Assembly: GCF_028290025.1 (NCBI RefSeq)
Contig: NZ_JAQGKQ010000092.1
Location: forward strand, 1 to 64,000
DNA: 64,000 bases
From: Cypionkella sp.
GTDB lineage: Bacteria; Pseudomonadota; Alphaproteobacteria; Rhodobacterales; Rhodobacteraceae
Direction: 5' to 3'
Part shown: piece by piece, positions 37,978 to 47,460 of the stretch
Position numbering within the stretch: position 1 is the stretch's first letter
How the letters are laid out: each line of letters starts with the position of its first letter
The notes under the pieces: model-generated
The model's input: the letters and a program-made list of their open reading frames with translations, nothing else
What the model was told of the DNA's origin: nothing
The model's database searches: none
Position numbers and translations under genes: made by a program

Positions 37978-40900
37978 TTTGCTTCTCCCCGTCTTTGTCA
38001 TAAAATACCGGATCGACCACTTTGGCCTTCACAACCCCGCCGGTGATCGTGGTAAACTCCACCACATCGCCCAGCCGATCCATGCCACCCTTGATCAATC
38101 CCATCGCAATACCGCGCTTTAACGTCGGCGAATGATAGGTCGAGGTCACCCGGCCTTGCGTGTTGCCCTGCCCGTTCGCATTCTTCCCAGCCGACGGAAT
38201 ATAAGCGCCGTCCTGAATAACCGAGCCGTCCAAAGTCTCAAACCCGGCCAGCTTCCAACGGTCAGGGCTTGCCAAGAAATTGCGCTCCTGCCCACGTTTG
38301 CCGAGGAAATCCGCCTTCTTCTTCGAGATCGCCCAGCCGAGGTTCAAATCCTGCGGAATAATCGTGCCGTCCGTCTCGTCGCCGATCATGATAAAGCCCT
38401 TTTCGGCCCGCATGATATGCAGTGCTTCGGTGCCATAACCCATCGCGCCAAACTCAGCGCCAGCCGTATGCAGGGCTTCCCAAAACGCCAGCCCCATGCT
38501 CGCCGGAACTGCTACTTCGTAAGACAATTCGCCCGAGAAACTGATCCGGTAAATCCGCACCGGGAAACCACCCAACGTGCCATCAGCCCATTGCATGAAC
38601 GGCAGTGTCTCTTTCGACACATCCATACCGCCCATTTTCTCCAGCAATTTCCGAGCGTTTGGCCCGACAACCGCGATCTGCGCCAGTTGTTCCGTCACAT
38701 TGGCGGTATATACCTGCCAATCCCACCACTCACATTGCAGCCAATCCTCCATCCAAGCATGAATACGGTCCGCGCCGCCCGAGGTCGTATGGCAAAGCCA
38801 GGTATCCGCATCAATCCGCGCCACAACACCGTCGTCCGACAGAAAGCCCTGCTCGGTACACATCAGCCCATAACGGCACTTGCCGACCGGCAAAGTGCTC
38901 ATCACGCCAGTGTAAAGCATGTCCAGGAACTTCCCCGCATCCGGACCTTTGACGATGATCTTACCGAGGGTAGAGGCATCGAGCAGCCCCAAATTACTCC
39001 GCGTATTCAACACCTCACGATGCACCGATTGCTCGTGATTTTCACCCGGACGCGGGAAAGTATACGGCCTGCGCCACAGCCCAACCGGCTCAAAATACGC
39101 GTGGTTTTTCTCATGCCACGCGTGCATCGGCGTCTTGCGCAAAGGTTGGAATATATCCCCCCGCGACTCGCCAGCCAAAGCCCCCAAAGTCACCGGAGCG
39201 TAAGGCGGCCGGAACGTCGTGGTGCCAACCTGCGGTATTTCTTCATGCAACGCATCAGCTAACACCGCCAGCCCGTTGATATTGCTCAACTTACCCTGAT
39301 CTGTAGCCATGCCCAAAGTCGTATACCGCTTGGTATGCTCAACCGAGGAATACCCCTCACGCGCAGCCAGTTGCACGTCAGAAACCTTCACATCGTTCTG
39401 ATAATCCAGCCACATCTTAGCCTTCAACGCAGGCCCAGCCCCCTGCGGCATGATCCAGACGGCCTCCATATCCGCCTCAGACACCGCATCGGCCACCGCA
39501 GCCACAGCTTCCACCGTGAACCCGGCAGCCATCGCCGCCGCTTGGCCACCCTTGGCCGCATCGACCAACACGTCAGCCGCCGTCATCGCACCATTGGCAT
39601 TACCCACCGGCACCACCATCGCCAAACCATCCGCGCCAGTCGGCGGACGAGCCGCATCAGGCCGGAAATGCGCGTGGGTCTTGTCCCAGATCAGCTTGCC
39701 GCCGCAATGGCTCCACAAGTGAACCACCGGAGACCACCCCCCCGACATCGCCACTGCATCGCAGGAAATTTCCTCCAAAACAGCGCCTTCGCCAGCTTGC
39801 ACACAAAGCGACACACCCGAGACTCGCTTGCCGCCCTTAACCTTGGCAATCGCGCGACCAGCCTCAATGCGTATCCCCATCGCGCGCGCTTTCGCAGGCA
39901 GATCGCCCGTCACCGAAGCCCGAGCATCAACAATACAAGGCACCGCCAGCCCCGCCTGCTTCAGCGCAATCGCCGTCCGGTACGCATCATCATTGTTGGT
40001 GACAACAACCGTGCGATCACCCGGGCTTACCGCGTAATTCACCACATAATCGCGCACCGACCCCGCCAGCATCACGCCCGGAATATCATTGCCCGCAAAC
40101 GACAATGGCCGCTCAATAGCCCCCGTCGCCGTGATGATCTGGCTAGCGCGAATACGCCACAACCGATGCTTCGGCCGCCCATCACCCGGCGTCGTATCGG
40201 AGATCTTTTCCTCCGCCAGCACATAGCCGTGGTCATAAACCCCGGCACCCATCGTGCGGAGCCGCATCGTCACATTGTCCATCGCTGCAAGGGCTTGCAC
40301 GGTGGAGTTAATCCAAACATCCGCAGGCTGACCCTCAATCACCTCGCCATCGACAGGCGCGCGACCGCCCCAATGCGCCGACTGCTCCAGCAACATCACC
40401 CGAGCGCCCGAAGCCCCCGCCACCAGCGCCGCTTGCAGACCCGCAATGCCGCCACCGATCACCAGCACATCGCAAAAGCTGTAGGTGTACTCATAACGAT
40501 CCGCATCCCGCGCGGTCGGCGCTTTCCCAAGCCCAGCCGAGCGCCGAATGATCGGCTCAAACACATGCTTCCACGCAGCCCGCGGCCACATGAAGGTTTT
40601 GTAGTAAAACCCACCCGGCAAAAACCTTGCGAGGGTGTTGTTAATCACCCCCACGTCGAACTCCAGCGAAGGCCAGTGGTTCTGGCTCGCCGCCTCCAGC
40701 CCGTCGAACAACTCGGTCGTAGTCACGCGCTGGTTCGGCTCAAACCGACCATCACGACCCAAACCGACGATTGCGTTGGGTTCTTCCGGCCCCGCCGCCA
40801 CCAGCCCACGCGGGCGGTGATATTTGAAACTGCGGCCCAGCAACATCTGGTCATTCGCCAGCAGCGCCGCCGCCAGAGTATCCCCCGAAAGCCCGCGCAA

Positions 40901-40978
40901 CCTCTTGCCGTTAAACGAAAACTCTTGCGGAGCCGAGCGGTCGATCAGACGGCCGCCTTTGGATAACCGGGTGCTCAT
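37970..40978 (-). CDS. soxA: Sarcosine oxidase alpha subunit
   Basis: The enzyme oxidises sarcosine (N-methylglycine) to glycine. It passes the methyl group to tetrahydrofolate or releases formaldehyde, and makes hydrogen peroxide. The 1002-residue alpha subunit has an N-terminal 2Fe-2S-like region (GRSFKYHRPRG, residues 48-58) and a dinucleotide-binding domain VLVIGGGIAGLQ (171-182). The C-terminal aminomethyltransferase-like half (GcvT fold) begins near residue 610. Its start overlaps the soxD stop by four bases. It closes the glycine-betaine to glycine route at the sarcosine step. Confidence 0.95.
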   Translation of the reverse strand: MSTRLSKGGRLIDRSAPQEFSFNGKRLRGLSGDTLAAALLANDQMLLGRSFKYHRPRGLVAAGPEEPNAIVGLGRDGRFEPNQRVTTTELFDGLEAASQNHWPSLEFDVGVINNTLARFLPGGFYYKTFMWPRAAWKHVFEPIIRRSAGLGKAPTARDADRYEYTYSFCDVLVIGGGIAGLQAALVAGASGARVMLLEQSAHWGGRAPVDGEVIEGQPADVWINSTVQALAAMDNVTMRLRTMGAGVYDHGYVLAEEKISDTTPGDGRPKHRLWRIRASQIITATGAIERPLSFAGNDIPGVMLAGSVRDYVVNYAVSPGDRTVVVTNNDDAYRTAIALKQAGLAVPCIVDARASVTGDLPAKARAMGIRIEAGRAIAKVKGGKRVSGVSLCVQAGEGAVLEEISCDAVAMSGGWSPVVHLWSHCGGKLIWDKTHAHFRPDAARPPTGADGLAMVVPVGNANGAMTAADVLVDAAKGGQAAAMAAGFTVEAVAAVADAVSEADMEAVWIMPQGAGPALKAKMWLDYQNDVKVSDVQLAAREGYSSVEHTKRYTTLGMATDQGKLSNINGLAVLADALHEEIPQVGTTTFRPPYAPVTLGALAGESRGDIFQPLRKTPMHAWHEKNHAYFEPVGLWRRPYTFPRPGENHEQSVHREVLNTRSNLGLLDASTLGKIIVKGPDAGKFLDMLYTGVMSTLPVGKCRYGLMCTEQGFLSDDGVVARIDADTWLCHTTSGGADRIHAWMEDWLQCEWWDWQVYTANVTEQLAQIAVVGPNARKLLEKMGGMDVSKETLPFMQWADGTLGGFPVRIYRISFSGELSYEVAVPASMGLAFWEALHTAGAEFGAMGYGTEALHIMRAEKGFIMIGDETDGTIIPQDLNLGWAISKKKADFLGKRGQERNFLASPDRWKLAGFETLDGSVIQDGAYIPSAGKNANGQGNTQGRVTSTYHSPTLKRGIAMGLIKGGMDRLGDVVEFTTITGGVVKAKVVDPVFYDKDGEKQNV

Positions 40979-41298
40979 TTGTAACCATTCCAGTCCGGCC
41001 GCTTGGCCTTAATCTTGTCTTGCAGATCAGCAGGAGGCGTCGAAGATTGCGCCGCATAGGTGCCGAACACCTCTAGCGTCGCCGTATCCCGCGCCGCCAA
41101 AAACCATTTGCCACAGCCGTAAACATGCCGCCAACGCTCAAAATGCACGCCTTTGGGGTTCTTCCGCGCGAACATGTAATCTTCGAACTCGGTGTCCGAC
41201 GCCCCCGGCCCGAACCGCTTCAAATGCGCCTCGTATCCCGGCGTAAGCTCAGTTTCCTCGGCTTTGACGCCGCAATACGGACATTCCAGAATCAGCAT
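40975..41298 (-). CDS. soxD: Sarcosine oxidase delta subunit
   Basis: The 107-residue zinc-binding subunit has ECPYCG (Cys6, Cys9) and HVYGCGKW (His59, Cys62), the four ligands of the structural zinc. The length is usual for the family. It is translationally coupled to soxA. Upstream, between soxD and soxB, lie a terminator and an unrelated small gene, so soxDAG may depend on its own promoter. Confidence 0.94.
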   Translation of the reverse strand: MLILECPYCGVKAEETELTPGYEAHLKRFGPGASDTEFEDYMFARKNPKGVHFERWRHVYGCGKWFLAARDTATLEVFGTYAAQSSTPPADLQDKIKAKRPDWNGYK

Positions 41299-41365
41299 AG
41301 CGTCATCCCTTTTGGCGAATTTTTCGTAAAAAGCGCAGGCCCGACAGTCCGCGAAAACGACAAAA

Positions 41366-41391
41366 GGGCGGGCACCCTAAGATGCCCGCCC
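41366..41391 (-). terminator. Terminator inside the sox cluster
   Basis: GGGCGGGCA and TGCCCGCCC form a perfect 9-bp GC-rich stem with an 8-base loop. On the minus strand it is followed by TTTT. It lies 40 bases after the stop of the small anchored protein and 68 bases before soxD, so it separates soxB plus the small gene from soxDAG. Confidence 0.82.
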
Positions 41392-41430
41392 AAAAGTGTG
41401 ATCTGAGATATAGCCCGCAGGCCCGAAAAG

Positions 41431-41802
41431 TTACGGGTTGGTTGCGGGAGCGGCAGGTGTTGTGGTTGCCGGAGCAGTATCAGCAGGCGCTGTTGGTGCA
41501 GTTTCGGTTGGCGCAGTTGCCGAGCCGGTGTCTGCCGGAGCAGTTGCAGTCGGTGCCGTGTCAACCGTAGCCGGAGCGCCAGCGTCTGGCGAGGTGTCAA
41601 CGGACCCCGAATTTGTCGAGCCGTTTTCAGTCGAGCCGTCGGTAGTGGCCGTTCCCATCGGCGTGCTGTTGCCAAAAACAAACCACAAGACCAGAGCGAT
41701 AACCACCACGATCCCACCGATGATAAGCGGCAGGTTGTTGGCAGGCTTGGAGTTGTTGATGTTAACGTCGCGTTGGGGCGGCGTGCGATATTCGTCAGCC
41801 AT
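41431..41802 (-). CDS. Small membrane-anchored protein with Ala/Thr/Pro-rich tail
   Basis: The 123-residue product has a short cytoplasmic head (MADEYRTPPQRDVNINNSKP), one membrane helix (about 24-44, LPLIIGGIVVVIALVLWFVFG) and an extracytoplasmic tail of about 80 residues. The tail is made almost only of Ala, Thr, Pro, Asp and Ser, with repeats of the type TAPTATAPADT. No catalytic domain is seen. It lies between soxB and soxD in the same direction, followed by a terminator. Its role, if any, in sarcosine oxidation is unknown. The repeated tail could be a cell-wall spacer. Confidence 0.75.
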   Translation of the reverse strand: MADEYRTPPQRDVNINNSKPANNLPLIIGGIVVVIALVLWFVFGNSTPMGTATTDGSTENGSTNSGSVDTSPDAGAPATVDTAPTATAPADTGSATAPTETAPTAPADTAPATTTPAAPATNP

Positions 41803-41899
41803 GTCGCTGTCTCCTTACATAACAAATATGCAGGCCCAACGCGGCTAGAGACGATTTGGTTCCCAAAAGCGGTAAAAAGTTGCACCTTAAAAACCTGCA

Positions 41900-43147
41900 T
41901 TAGTGCGCGACCCCGGCCGCCACTGACTCGTCAATGAACTGGCCTTCCTTGAACCGCCACATGTTGAAGGCTTCCGCCAAAGCCCCCGGCTCGCCCTTCG
42001 CCATCAGCTCTGCCATTGCCCAACCCGAGCCCGGAATGGCCTTGAAGCCGCCCGTCCCCCAACCGCAGTTGATGAAGCAATTCCCCAGCGGCGTCTTGGA
42101 AATGATCGGCGAGCGATCCCCGGTCATGTCAACAATCCCGCCCCATTGCCGCAGCATCTTCAGGCGGCTGATCATCGGGAACGTCTCAATCAGCGCCCGC
42201 AGAGTTTCCTCGATATGGTGGAAACTCCCGCGCTGGGTGAAGTTGTTAAACCCGTCGGTGCCGCCACCGATCACCATCTCACCCTTATCAGATTGCGACA
42301 TATAGCCGTGCACGGTGTTGGCCATCACCACCACATCCATGCAGGGCTTGATCGGCTCTGACACCATTGCCTGCAAAGCCACAGCCTCAATCGGCAGCCG
42401 GAACCCAGCCATTTCAGCAACTTGACCGGAATGACCTGCCACCACCACGCCGAGCTTATTACAGCCTATATAACCCTTGGTCGTTTCAACCCCGGTCACA
42501 ACCCCGGCTTGAGAGGTCACGCCCTTAACTTCGCACTGCTGGATAATATCCATGCCCATCGCCGAACAGGCCCGCGCATAGCCCCACGCCACTGCATCAT
42601 GCCGCGCCGTGCCACCACGCGCTTGATACAAAGCGCCAAGGATCGGATAACGCGGACCGTCGATATTGATGATCGGCACCAGTTCCTTAACGCGCTGCGG
42701 CGAAATCCACTCGGTCGAGACACCCTGCATGTTATTGGCATGAACTGTGCGCAGATAGCCGCGCACCTCGTGATGGGTCTGCCCCAGCATCAGCAACCCA
42801 CGCGGACTGAACATCACGTTGTAGTTCAAATCCTGCGACATCGTCTCATAAAGGCTGCGCGCCTTTTCGTAGATCGCAGCCGAGGGGTCTTGCAGGTAGT
42901 TTGACCGAATAATCGTAGTATTCCGCCCGGTATTGCCGCCGCCGAGCCAACCCTTTTCGATGATCGCCACATTGGTGATGCCGAAGTTCATGCCCAAGTA
43001 GTAAGCCGTCGCCAAGCCATGCCCGCCAGCGCCAACGATCACCACATCATAGTGCTTTTTCGGCGCGGGCGCTGCCCAAGCCTTCTCCCAACCCAGGTGA
43101 TAATTCAGCGCCTCTTTGGCGATGGCAAAAACCGAATAGCGTTTCAT
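41900..43147 (-). CDS. soxB: Sarcosine oxidase beta subunit
   Basis: The beta subunit holds the covalent FMN and non-covalent FAD and the sarcosine site. The 415-residue product has the FAD-binding motif DVVIVGAGGHGLATAYYLG (34-52). The conserved NTTIIRSNYLQDPSAA segment contains the histidine-replacing flavinylation region typical of these subunits. GGWGTGGFKAIPGSG lies near the C-terminus. It is the first gene of the cluster, with its own upstream region next to the divergent ccmI. Confidence 0.95.
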   Translation of the reverse strand: MKRYSVFAIAKEALNYHLGWEKAWAAPAPKKHYDVVIVGAGGHGLATAYYLGMNFGITNVAIIEKGWLGGGNTGRNTTIIRSNYLQDPSAAIYEKARSLYETMSQDLNYNVMFSPRGLLMLGQTHHEVRGYLRTVHANNMQGVSTEWISPQRVKELVPIINIDGPRYPILGALYQARGGTARHDAVAWGYARACSAMGMDIIQQCEVKGVTSQAGVVTGVETTKGYIGCNKLGVVVAGHSGQVAEMAGFRLPIEAVALQAMVSEPIKPCMDVVVMANTVHGYMSQSDKGEMVIGGGTDGFNNFTQRGSFHHIEETLRALIETFPMISRLKMLRQWGGIVDMTGDRSPIISKTPLGNCFINCGWGTGGFKAIPGSGWAMAELMAKGEPGALAEAFNMWRFKEGQFIDESVAAGVAH

Positions 43148-43337
43148 GGGCTGGCCCTCATAACTTGACCCCGCTTATCGCGTGATCCCTGCTTTTATCC
43201 CGCGACGGCAGCGGCACAATCGGGAAAATTACGACACGGGCGGCGGTTTTGAACCAGTCACGCGCTTTGCGACCGATTGCCCCCTTTTGTGGCAGGCGCA
43301 AACCGCTTACATCGGGGCGACTGGCAAGGGGCGGATA

Positions 43338-44546
43338 ATGCAAGATTGGATCTTTTGGGCGGCAGTCGTGGCGCTCTCTATAGGAGTGGCGGCAATCCTG
43401 CTGCAATCCTTGCGCAGCAACGATGCCCATACCGACGACTCCGCCCTGAAAGTCTACCGCGATCAACTGTCCGAAGTTGACCGCGACCTCGCCCGCGCGG
43501 TCATCTCTGCCCCCGAAGCGGAACGCCTGCGCACCGAAGTCTCGCGCCGCCTGCTCGATGCCGACCGCGCCCAACAAGCCGCACCCATCTCTGGCGGCAA
43601 AGGCAAAATCTGGCCCGCCGCCGCAGCCATCCTGCTTGCAGCCTGCGCAGCCCTTTATACCTATGACCGCGTAGGCACCCCCGGCTACGCCGACCTGCCA
43701 CTAACAGACCGTCTAGCCCTCGCCGATCAAGCCTACGCTGCCCGCCCCAGCCAAGCTGAGGCCGAGGCCGCAGCCTCGCCACCGCTCACCGCACCGCAGC
43801 CTGATGCCGAGTTCACCGAGCTGATGGTCAAACTCCGCGCCGCCGTGCAAGCCCGGCCCGACGACCTGCAAGGTCTTGCATTGCTGGCAAAAAATGAAGC
43901 GCAACTCGGCAACTATGTCGCTGCCCGCATGGCGCAACAACACTTGCTGACCCTGCTCGGTGACAAAGCCAGCGCCGAGGATCACGCGGGCCTTGCTCAA
44001 ACCATGATCTTTGCCGCGAACGGCGTTGTCACGCCCGAGGCTGAACAACACCAGATCCGCGCGCTAAAGCTTGACCCCACCAACCCGCTCGCCCGCTATT
44101 TCTCGGGCCTGATGTTTGCCGAAATCGGCCGCCCCGACCGCGCCTTTGCTTTATGGGAGCCGCTGCTGCGCGAAGGCCCGGCAGATGCGCCCTGGATCGC
44201 GCCGATCCGCGGTATGCTACAAGACACCGCGGACGCGGCAGGCATCAAATACCAACTCCCCGCCCTGAAAGGCCCGACCTCCGAAGATGTAGCCAACGCG
44301 GGCGCACTCTCCGCCGCCGACCGTCAAGCCATGATCAAAGGCATGGTCGATCAACTTGAAGCCCGCCTGACCACCGAAGGCGGCCCAGTCGAAGATTGGG
44401 TCAAACTGATGACCTCCCTCGCGAAATTAGGCGAAAAAGAGGACGCAAAGGCCGCATATGAGCAAGCGGTTCAGGTGTTCAAATCCGACACTGCCGCCTT
44501 AGGCCAGATCGAAGCCGCCGCAAGCGATGCCGGAGTAACGCCATGA
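43338..44546 (+). CDS. ccmI: Cytochrome c biogenesis protein CcmI
   Basis: CcmI binds apocytochrome c and delivers it to the haem ligation complex. The 402-residue product has an N-terminal helix ([23 protein letters not shown]) and a coiled segment with [20 protein letters not shown] second helix lies near residues 94-110 ([21 protein letters not shown]), and TPR repeats follow (about 150-390). It is encoded away from ccmABCDG. ccmE, ccmF and ccmH are not in the window. The ATG at 43338 follows AGGGGCGGA. The end overlaps ruvX by four bases. Confidence 0.9.
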   Translation: MQDWIFWAAVVALSIGVAAILLQSLRSNDAHTDDSALKVYRDQLSEVDRDLARAVISAPEAERLRTEVSRRLLDADRAQQAAPISGGKGKIWPAAAAILLAACAALYTYDRVGTPGYADLPLTDRLALADQAYAARPSQAEAEAAASPPLTAPQPDAEFTELMVKLRAAVQARPDDLQGLALLAKNEAQLGNYVAARMAQQHLLTLLGDKASAEDHAGLAQTMIFAANGVVTPEAEQHQIRALKLDPTNPLARYFSGLMFAEIGRPDRAFALWEPLLREGPADAPWIAPIRGMLQDTADAAGIKYQLPALKGPTSEDVANAGALSAADRQAMIKGMVDQLEARLTTEGGPVEDWVKLMTSLAKLGEKEDAKAAYEQAVQVFKSDTAALGQIEAAASDAGVTP

Positions 44547-45040
44547 TCCTGCCCGAAATCGCCGACTTCCTCGCAGCCCTGCCCGCCAACCGCGCCATCT
44601 GCGGCCTCGACTTGGGCGACAAAACCATCGGCATCGCGGTCTCCGACCTGCGCCGAAGCGTTGCCACCCCAATCCACACCGTCCGGCGCATAAAATTCAC
44701 CGAAGACGCCACCGCCCTGTTGGCCGTTTTATCCGAGCGCAATATCGCAGGCATCATCCTCGGCCTGCCCTTGAATATGGACGGCTCCGAAGGCCCGCGT
44801 GTGCAATCCACCCGCGCTTTTGCCCGCAACCTGATCAAGCTGACCGACCTGCCGATCACCTTTTGGGATGAACGCCTCTCTACCGTCGCCGCCGAACGCG
44901 CGCTGATTGAAGGCGATACTTCGCGCAAACGCCGCCGCGAAGTCATTGACCAAGTCGCCGCAGGTTATATCTTACAAGGCGCGCTGGATCGGCTGTCCTA
45001 CATGGTTAAAGCGCAAGTTTCGCAACAGGATGAAGCCTAA
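44543..45040 (+). CDS. ruvX: Putative Holliday junction resolvase RuvX/YqgF
   Basis: The 165-residue RNase H-like protein has [17 protein letters not shown] (catalytic Asp23), [13 protein letters not shown], and [14 protein letters not shown] with [10 protein letters not shown], the other acidic residues of the site. YqgF/RuvX is also implicated in pre-16S rRNA maturation. It overlaps ccmI by four bases and the next gene by one, which shows one operon. Confidence 0.9.
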   Translation: MILPEIADFLAALPANRAICGLDLGDKTIGIAVSDLRRSVATPIHTVRRIKFTEDATALLAVLSERNIAGIILGLPLNMDGSEGPRVQSTRAFARNLIKLTDLPITFWDERLSTVAAERALIEGDTSRKRRREVIDQVAAGYILQGALDRLSYMVKAQVSQQDEA

Positions 45041-45282
45041 TGGACGAAGTCTGGAAACGCGCGGAAATCGAAAGCCCCTGCGTCAAACTTTGCGTCATCC
45101 ACCGCGAAGCCCGCCTCTGCGTCGGCTGCTTCCGCAGCATCGACGAAATCGCCAGCTGGGGCCGTCTCACCCCCGCCGAGCGCCGCGAGATCATCGCCGC
45201 ACTCCCCGCCCGCGCCTCGACCCTAACCAAACGCCGCGGCGGCCGCATGGCAAGACTGAACGGCTCAAGCTCTGAAAGTTAA
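45040..45282 (+). CDS. DUF1289 cysteine-rich protein
   Basis: The 80-residue product has the DUF1289 pattern SPCVKLCVIHREARLCVGCFRS with four cysteines (14, 18, 27, 30) that probably bind a metal. RRRELIxAL-like text follows (RREIIAALP). Members are small proteins of unknown function found next to many genes. Its ATG overlaps the ruvX stop (TAATG). Confidence 0.88.
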   Translation: MDEVWKRAEIESPCVKLCVIHREARLCVGCFRSIDEIASWGRLTPAERREIIAALPARASTLTKRRGGRMARLNGSSSES

Positions 45283-45418
45283 GGATCTCGGGCCAGCCGT
45301 GGACTTTCTATCCCACTCTCCCCGCCGTTAGGTCATCATCTTTGCAAAAATATGCCCCGCGGAGCGTTCAACCGCCGCACCCCGCACTCCCCCTCAGGGC
45401 GCACTCCCAACCCTGCGA

Positions 45419-45447
45419 TTGACACGACTCAGCCGATGGCGCAGCAT
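45419..45447 (+). promoter_or_regulatory. Candidate promoter of the Tae4-like gene
   Basis: TTGACA (45419-45424) is a perfect -35 box and is followed after 17 bases by CAGCAT, a poor -10 (three of six consensus bases). The start codon is 41 bases further on. The 200-base gap also holds AATATGCCCCGCGGAG near 45345, a gene-end motif of this genome. Confidence 0.3.
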
Positions 45448-45488
45448 TTCCTCAATTTTTAAAGCCGTTTTAGCGATATGAGGTTAGT

Positions 45489-46379
45489 ATGCCCATTCCT
45501 ACCCTCGGCCAGATTCCGTTGGATTTTGCCACCCTGCGCGCAGGTTATCCCACCTACAACAAGCTGCCCAAGCACATCGCGGACTATATGGATGCGCTGA
45601 ACAAGGGCAACACGGGCCCGCGCAACACTCCTTGCTGCTTTCAGATTTCTGAAACGCTGAACCTTGCGGGGGGTGAGCATAAAGTTCCAGCCCGCAGCTA
45701 CCGCCGTCCCTGCGCAAAGTTGGGGCAGAACTATTATCTCGGCGCGGTCGATGAATTGGAAACCTATCTGACCAACCGCTACGGTCGCGGCGACACGGTT
45801 TACAGCGGCCCTGCGCACGGCGATATTCAAGCGATCAAAGCCAAACTCGCGGGGCGTTCCGGCATCATTACCTTCCGCGACAACGGCTACGGGCTGCACA
45901 CCGAGCTTTGGAATGGCGAGCATATCATCCAGAACGGTGCCCCCGGCTCGAACGGCGCTGGCATGTCAGAGCGCGGCATTTTCGGCGTCCCCCGCATCAT
46001 TTTCTGGCAATGCAGCGGCGACGATGCGCGTGATCCGCTGCCCAGTTGGGCCGTCGGCTGGTGGCAGATCGAAACCATCGGCGAGCCGTACTTCTATTAC
46101 GTCTCAGATCAATACGTCGTGTTCTACACCACCACCCGCCCCGCCAACATCCTGACCCAACCGGTGCGCGGAGCCATGATGCAAGGCACCGTCGCCCTCA
46201 CCGAAGGCCGCCCCGGCCTCTCAATCCAATGGGAACCTTCTGCCGACGGCGAACTGACCGAAACCTATTACGCGGGCTCTGATCCCACCAAAATGACCGG
46301 CACCATCAACAACACCCTGCCCGCCACCGCCACCAAAATGACCTTGGCAATGCCAGTGCCGCCAAAGCGACGCAAATAA
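45489..46379 (+). CDS. Tae4-like peptidoglycan amidase with extra C-terminal domain
   Basis: Residues 1-175 follow the pattern of type VI secretion amidase effector 4 (Tae4, an NlpC/P60-related fold that cuts the gamma-D-Glu-mDAP bond). The catalytic-cysteine block is NTPCCFQISETLNLAGG (Cys49/Cys50), then YYLGAVDELETYLTNRYG. The histidine block is GIITFRDNGYGLHTELWNG (His137). IIFWQC is the final strand. Residues 180-296 form an extra domain rich in Trp and Tyr (WAVGWWQIETIGEPYFYYV, then VVFYTTTRP) not found in short Tae4 proteins. No signal peptide is seen. No Tai4-like immunity gene or T6SS gene is adjacent. GAGG lies 5 bases before the ATG. Confidence 0.72.
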   Translation: MPIPTLGQIPLDFATLRAGYPTYNKLPKHIADYMDALNKGNTGPRNTPCCFQISETLNLAGGEHKVPARSYRRPCAKLGQNYYLGAVDELETYLTNRYGRGDTVYSGPAHGDIQAIKAKLAGRSGIITFRDNGYGLHTELWNGEHIIQNGAPGSNGAGMSERGIFGVPRIIFWQCSGDDARDPLPSWAVGWWQIETIGEPYFYYVSDQYVVFYTTTRPANILTQPVRGAMMQGTVALTEGRPGLSIQWEPSADGELTETYYAGSDPTKMTGTINNTLPATATKMTLAMPVPPKRRK

Positions 46380-46506
46380 CCGCGCGCGCTTTACGCTCGC
46401 TAAGCTTGCCGTCGGGTTTAGGGCCAAACCTTAAAAATCCCTTAAGTCTACCCCACAACCCATTGATTTCATATAAACGAACTTCGCGCCACGCGTGGCA
46501 CCAATT

Positions 46507-47325
46507 CTACCAGCCCGAAACCTTGCGCAACATATTCAGCGCCACCAGAATGATAAACACCGCAAATGCCCGTTTCAAAGGCTTCGGATTCATCGCGTGG
46601 GCCAGTTTCACCCCCCAAGGGGTCGTCAGCATGGTGGACCCAATCACCACCAGAAACGCCGGCAGATTGACCGCCCCTAACGTATAAGGCGGCGCATTCT
46701 CAATCGGCACGAACAGGAACCCGAGCACCGAAGGCACCGCAATCAGCACCCCCAACCCCGCAGCCGTAGCCACTGCCCGGTGGATCGGCACGCCATAAAG
46801 GCTCATCAGCGGCACCCCAAACGTGCCACCCCCGATCCCCATCATCGCCGAGCAAAACGCCAGCACCGAAGCCATCATCGCGCGCGCAGGCTGCCCCTGC
46901 AATGTCTCGCCCAGCCGCCAACCCGGTTTCCCAAACGCCATGTAAAGCCCAGCGAGACCCGCCAACACTCCAAACACCACCTGCAACACCACCGATTTCA
47001 CCAAGGCGGCCACCAACGTTCCCGCCAAAGCGCCGCCAACGATAAACGGCGCCCAATCGCGCAGCATCTGCCAATCCACCGCACCCTTCTTGTGATGCGA
47101 AGCAACCGACCGCGGCGAAGTCACCACAATCGTCGCAAGCGAGGTCGCCACACAAATCTGCATCAGTTGCGGCCCGCCATAGCCGAGATGATTGAAGGCG
47201 TAAAAGAACGCAGGCACCAACACGATACCGCCGCCAACCCCCAGCAACCCCGCCACCACCCCGGCAAACGCCCCGATTACCACCAGTAACGCCACCATCG
47301 GCAAAAGCGCGGAAATTTCGGGCAT
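46507..47325 (-). CDS. TSUP-family anion exporter (TauE/SafE)
   Basis: The 272-residue protein has about eight membrane segments. It has the two TSUP repeats GVVAGLLGVGGGIVLVPAFF (residues about 24-43) and GIGGGTFGVPLMSLYGVP near residue 160, each with the glycine-rich GxGGG loop. The family moves sulfite, sulfoacetate, sulfonates or similar anions out of the cell. No sulfonate-catabolic gene is adjacent, so the substrate is not assigned. A weak T-rich end follows. Confidence 0.88.
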   Translation of the reverse strand: MPEISALLPMVALLVVIGAFAGVVAGLLGVGGGIVLVPAFFYAFNHLGYGGPQLMQICVATSLATIVVTSPRSVASHHKKGAVDWQMLRDWAPFIVGGALAGTLVAALVKSVVLQVVFGVLAGLAGLYMAFGKPGWRLGETLQGQPARAMMASVLAFCSAMMGIGGGTFGVPLMSLYGVPIHRAVATAAGLGVLIAVPSVLGFLFVPIENAPPYTLGAVNLPAFLVVIGSTMLTTPWGVKLAHAMNPKPLKRAFAVFIILVALNMLRKVSGW

Positions 47326-47460
47326 GGCGGCTCCTTATCTTGGCAGCAGAAACTCGAGATCAGACATAGCCCGCCCCCCCGCCACATACCAGCCGTTCAG
47401 AGCTTTCCCTTCGCCCACATTCGCGCTAACCATCGCGCCTTGCATATCACCGAGGTTGCC

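Noticed and set aside
46380-46506. Immunity gene next to the Tae4-like amidase
   Set aside because: The 127-base gap after the gene and the 206-base gap before it hold no frame of suitable length with a ribosome-binding site.
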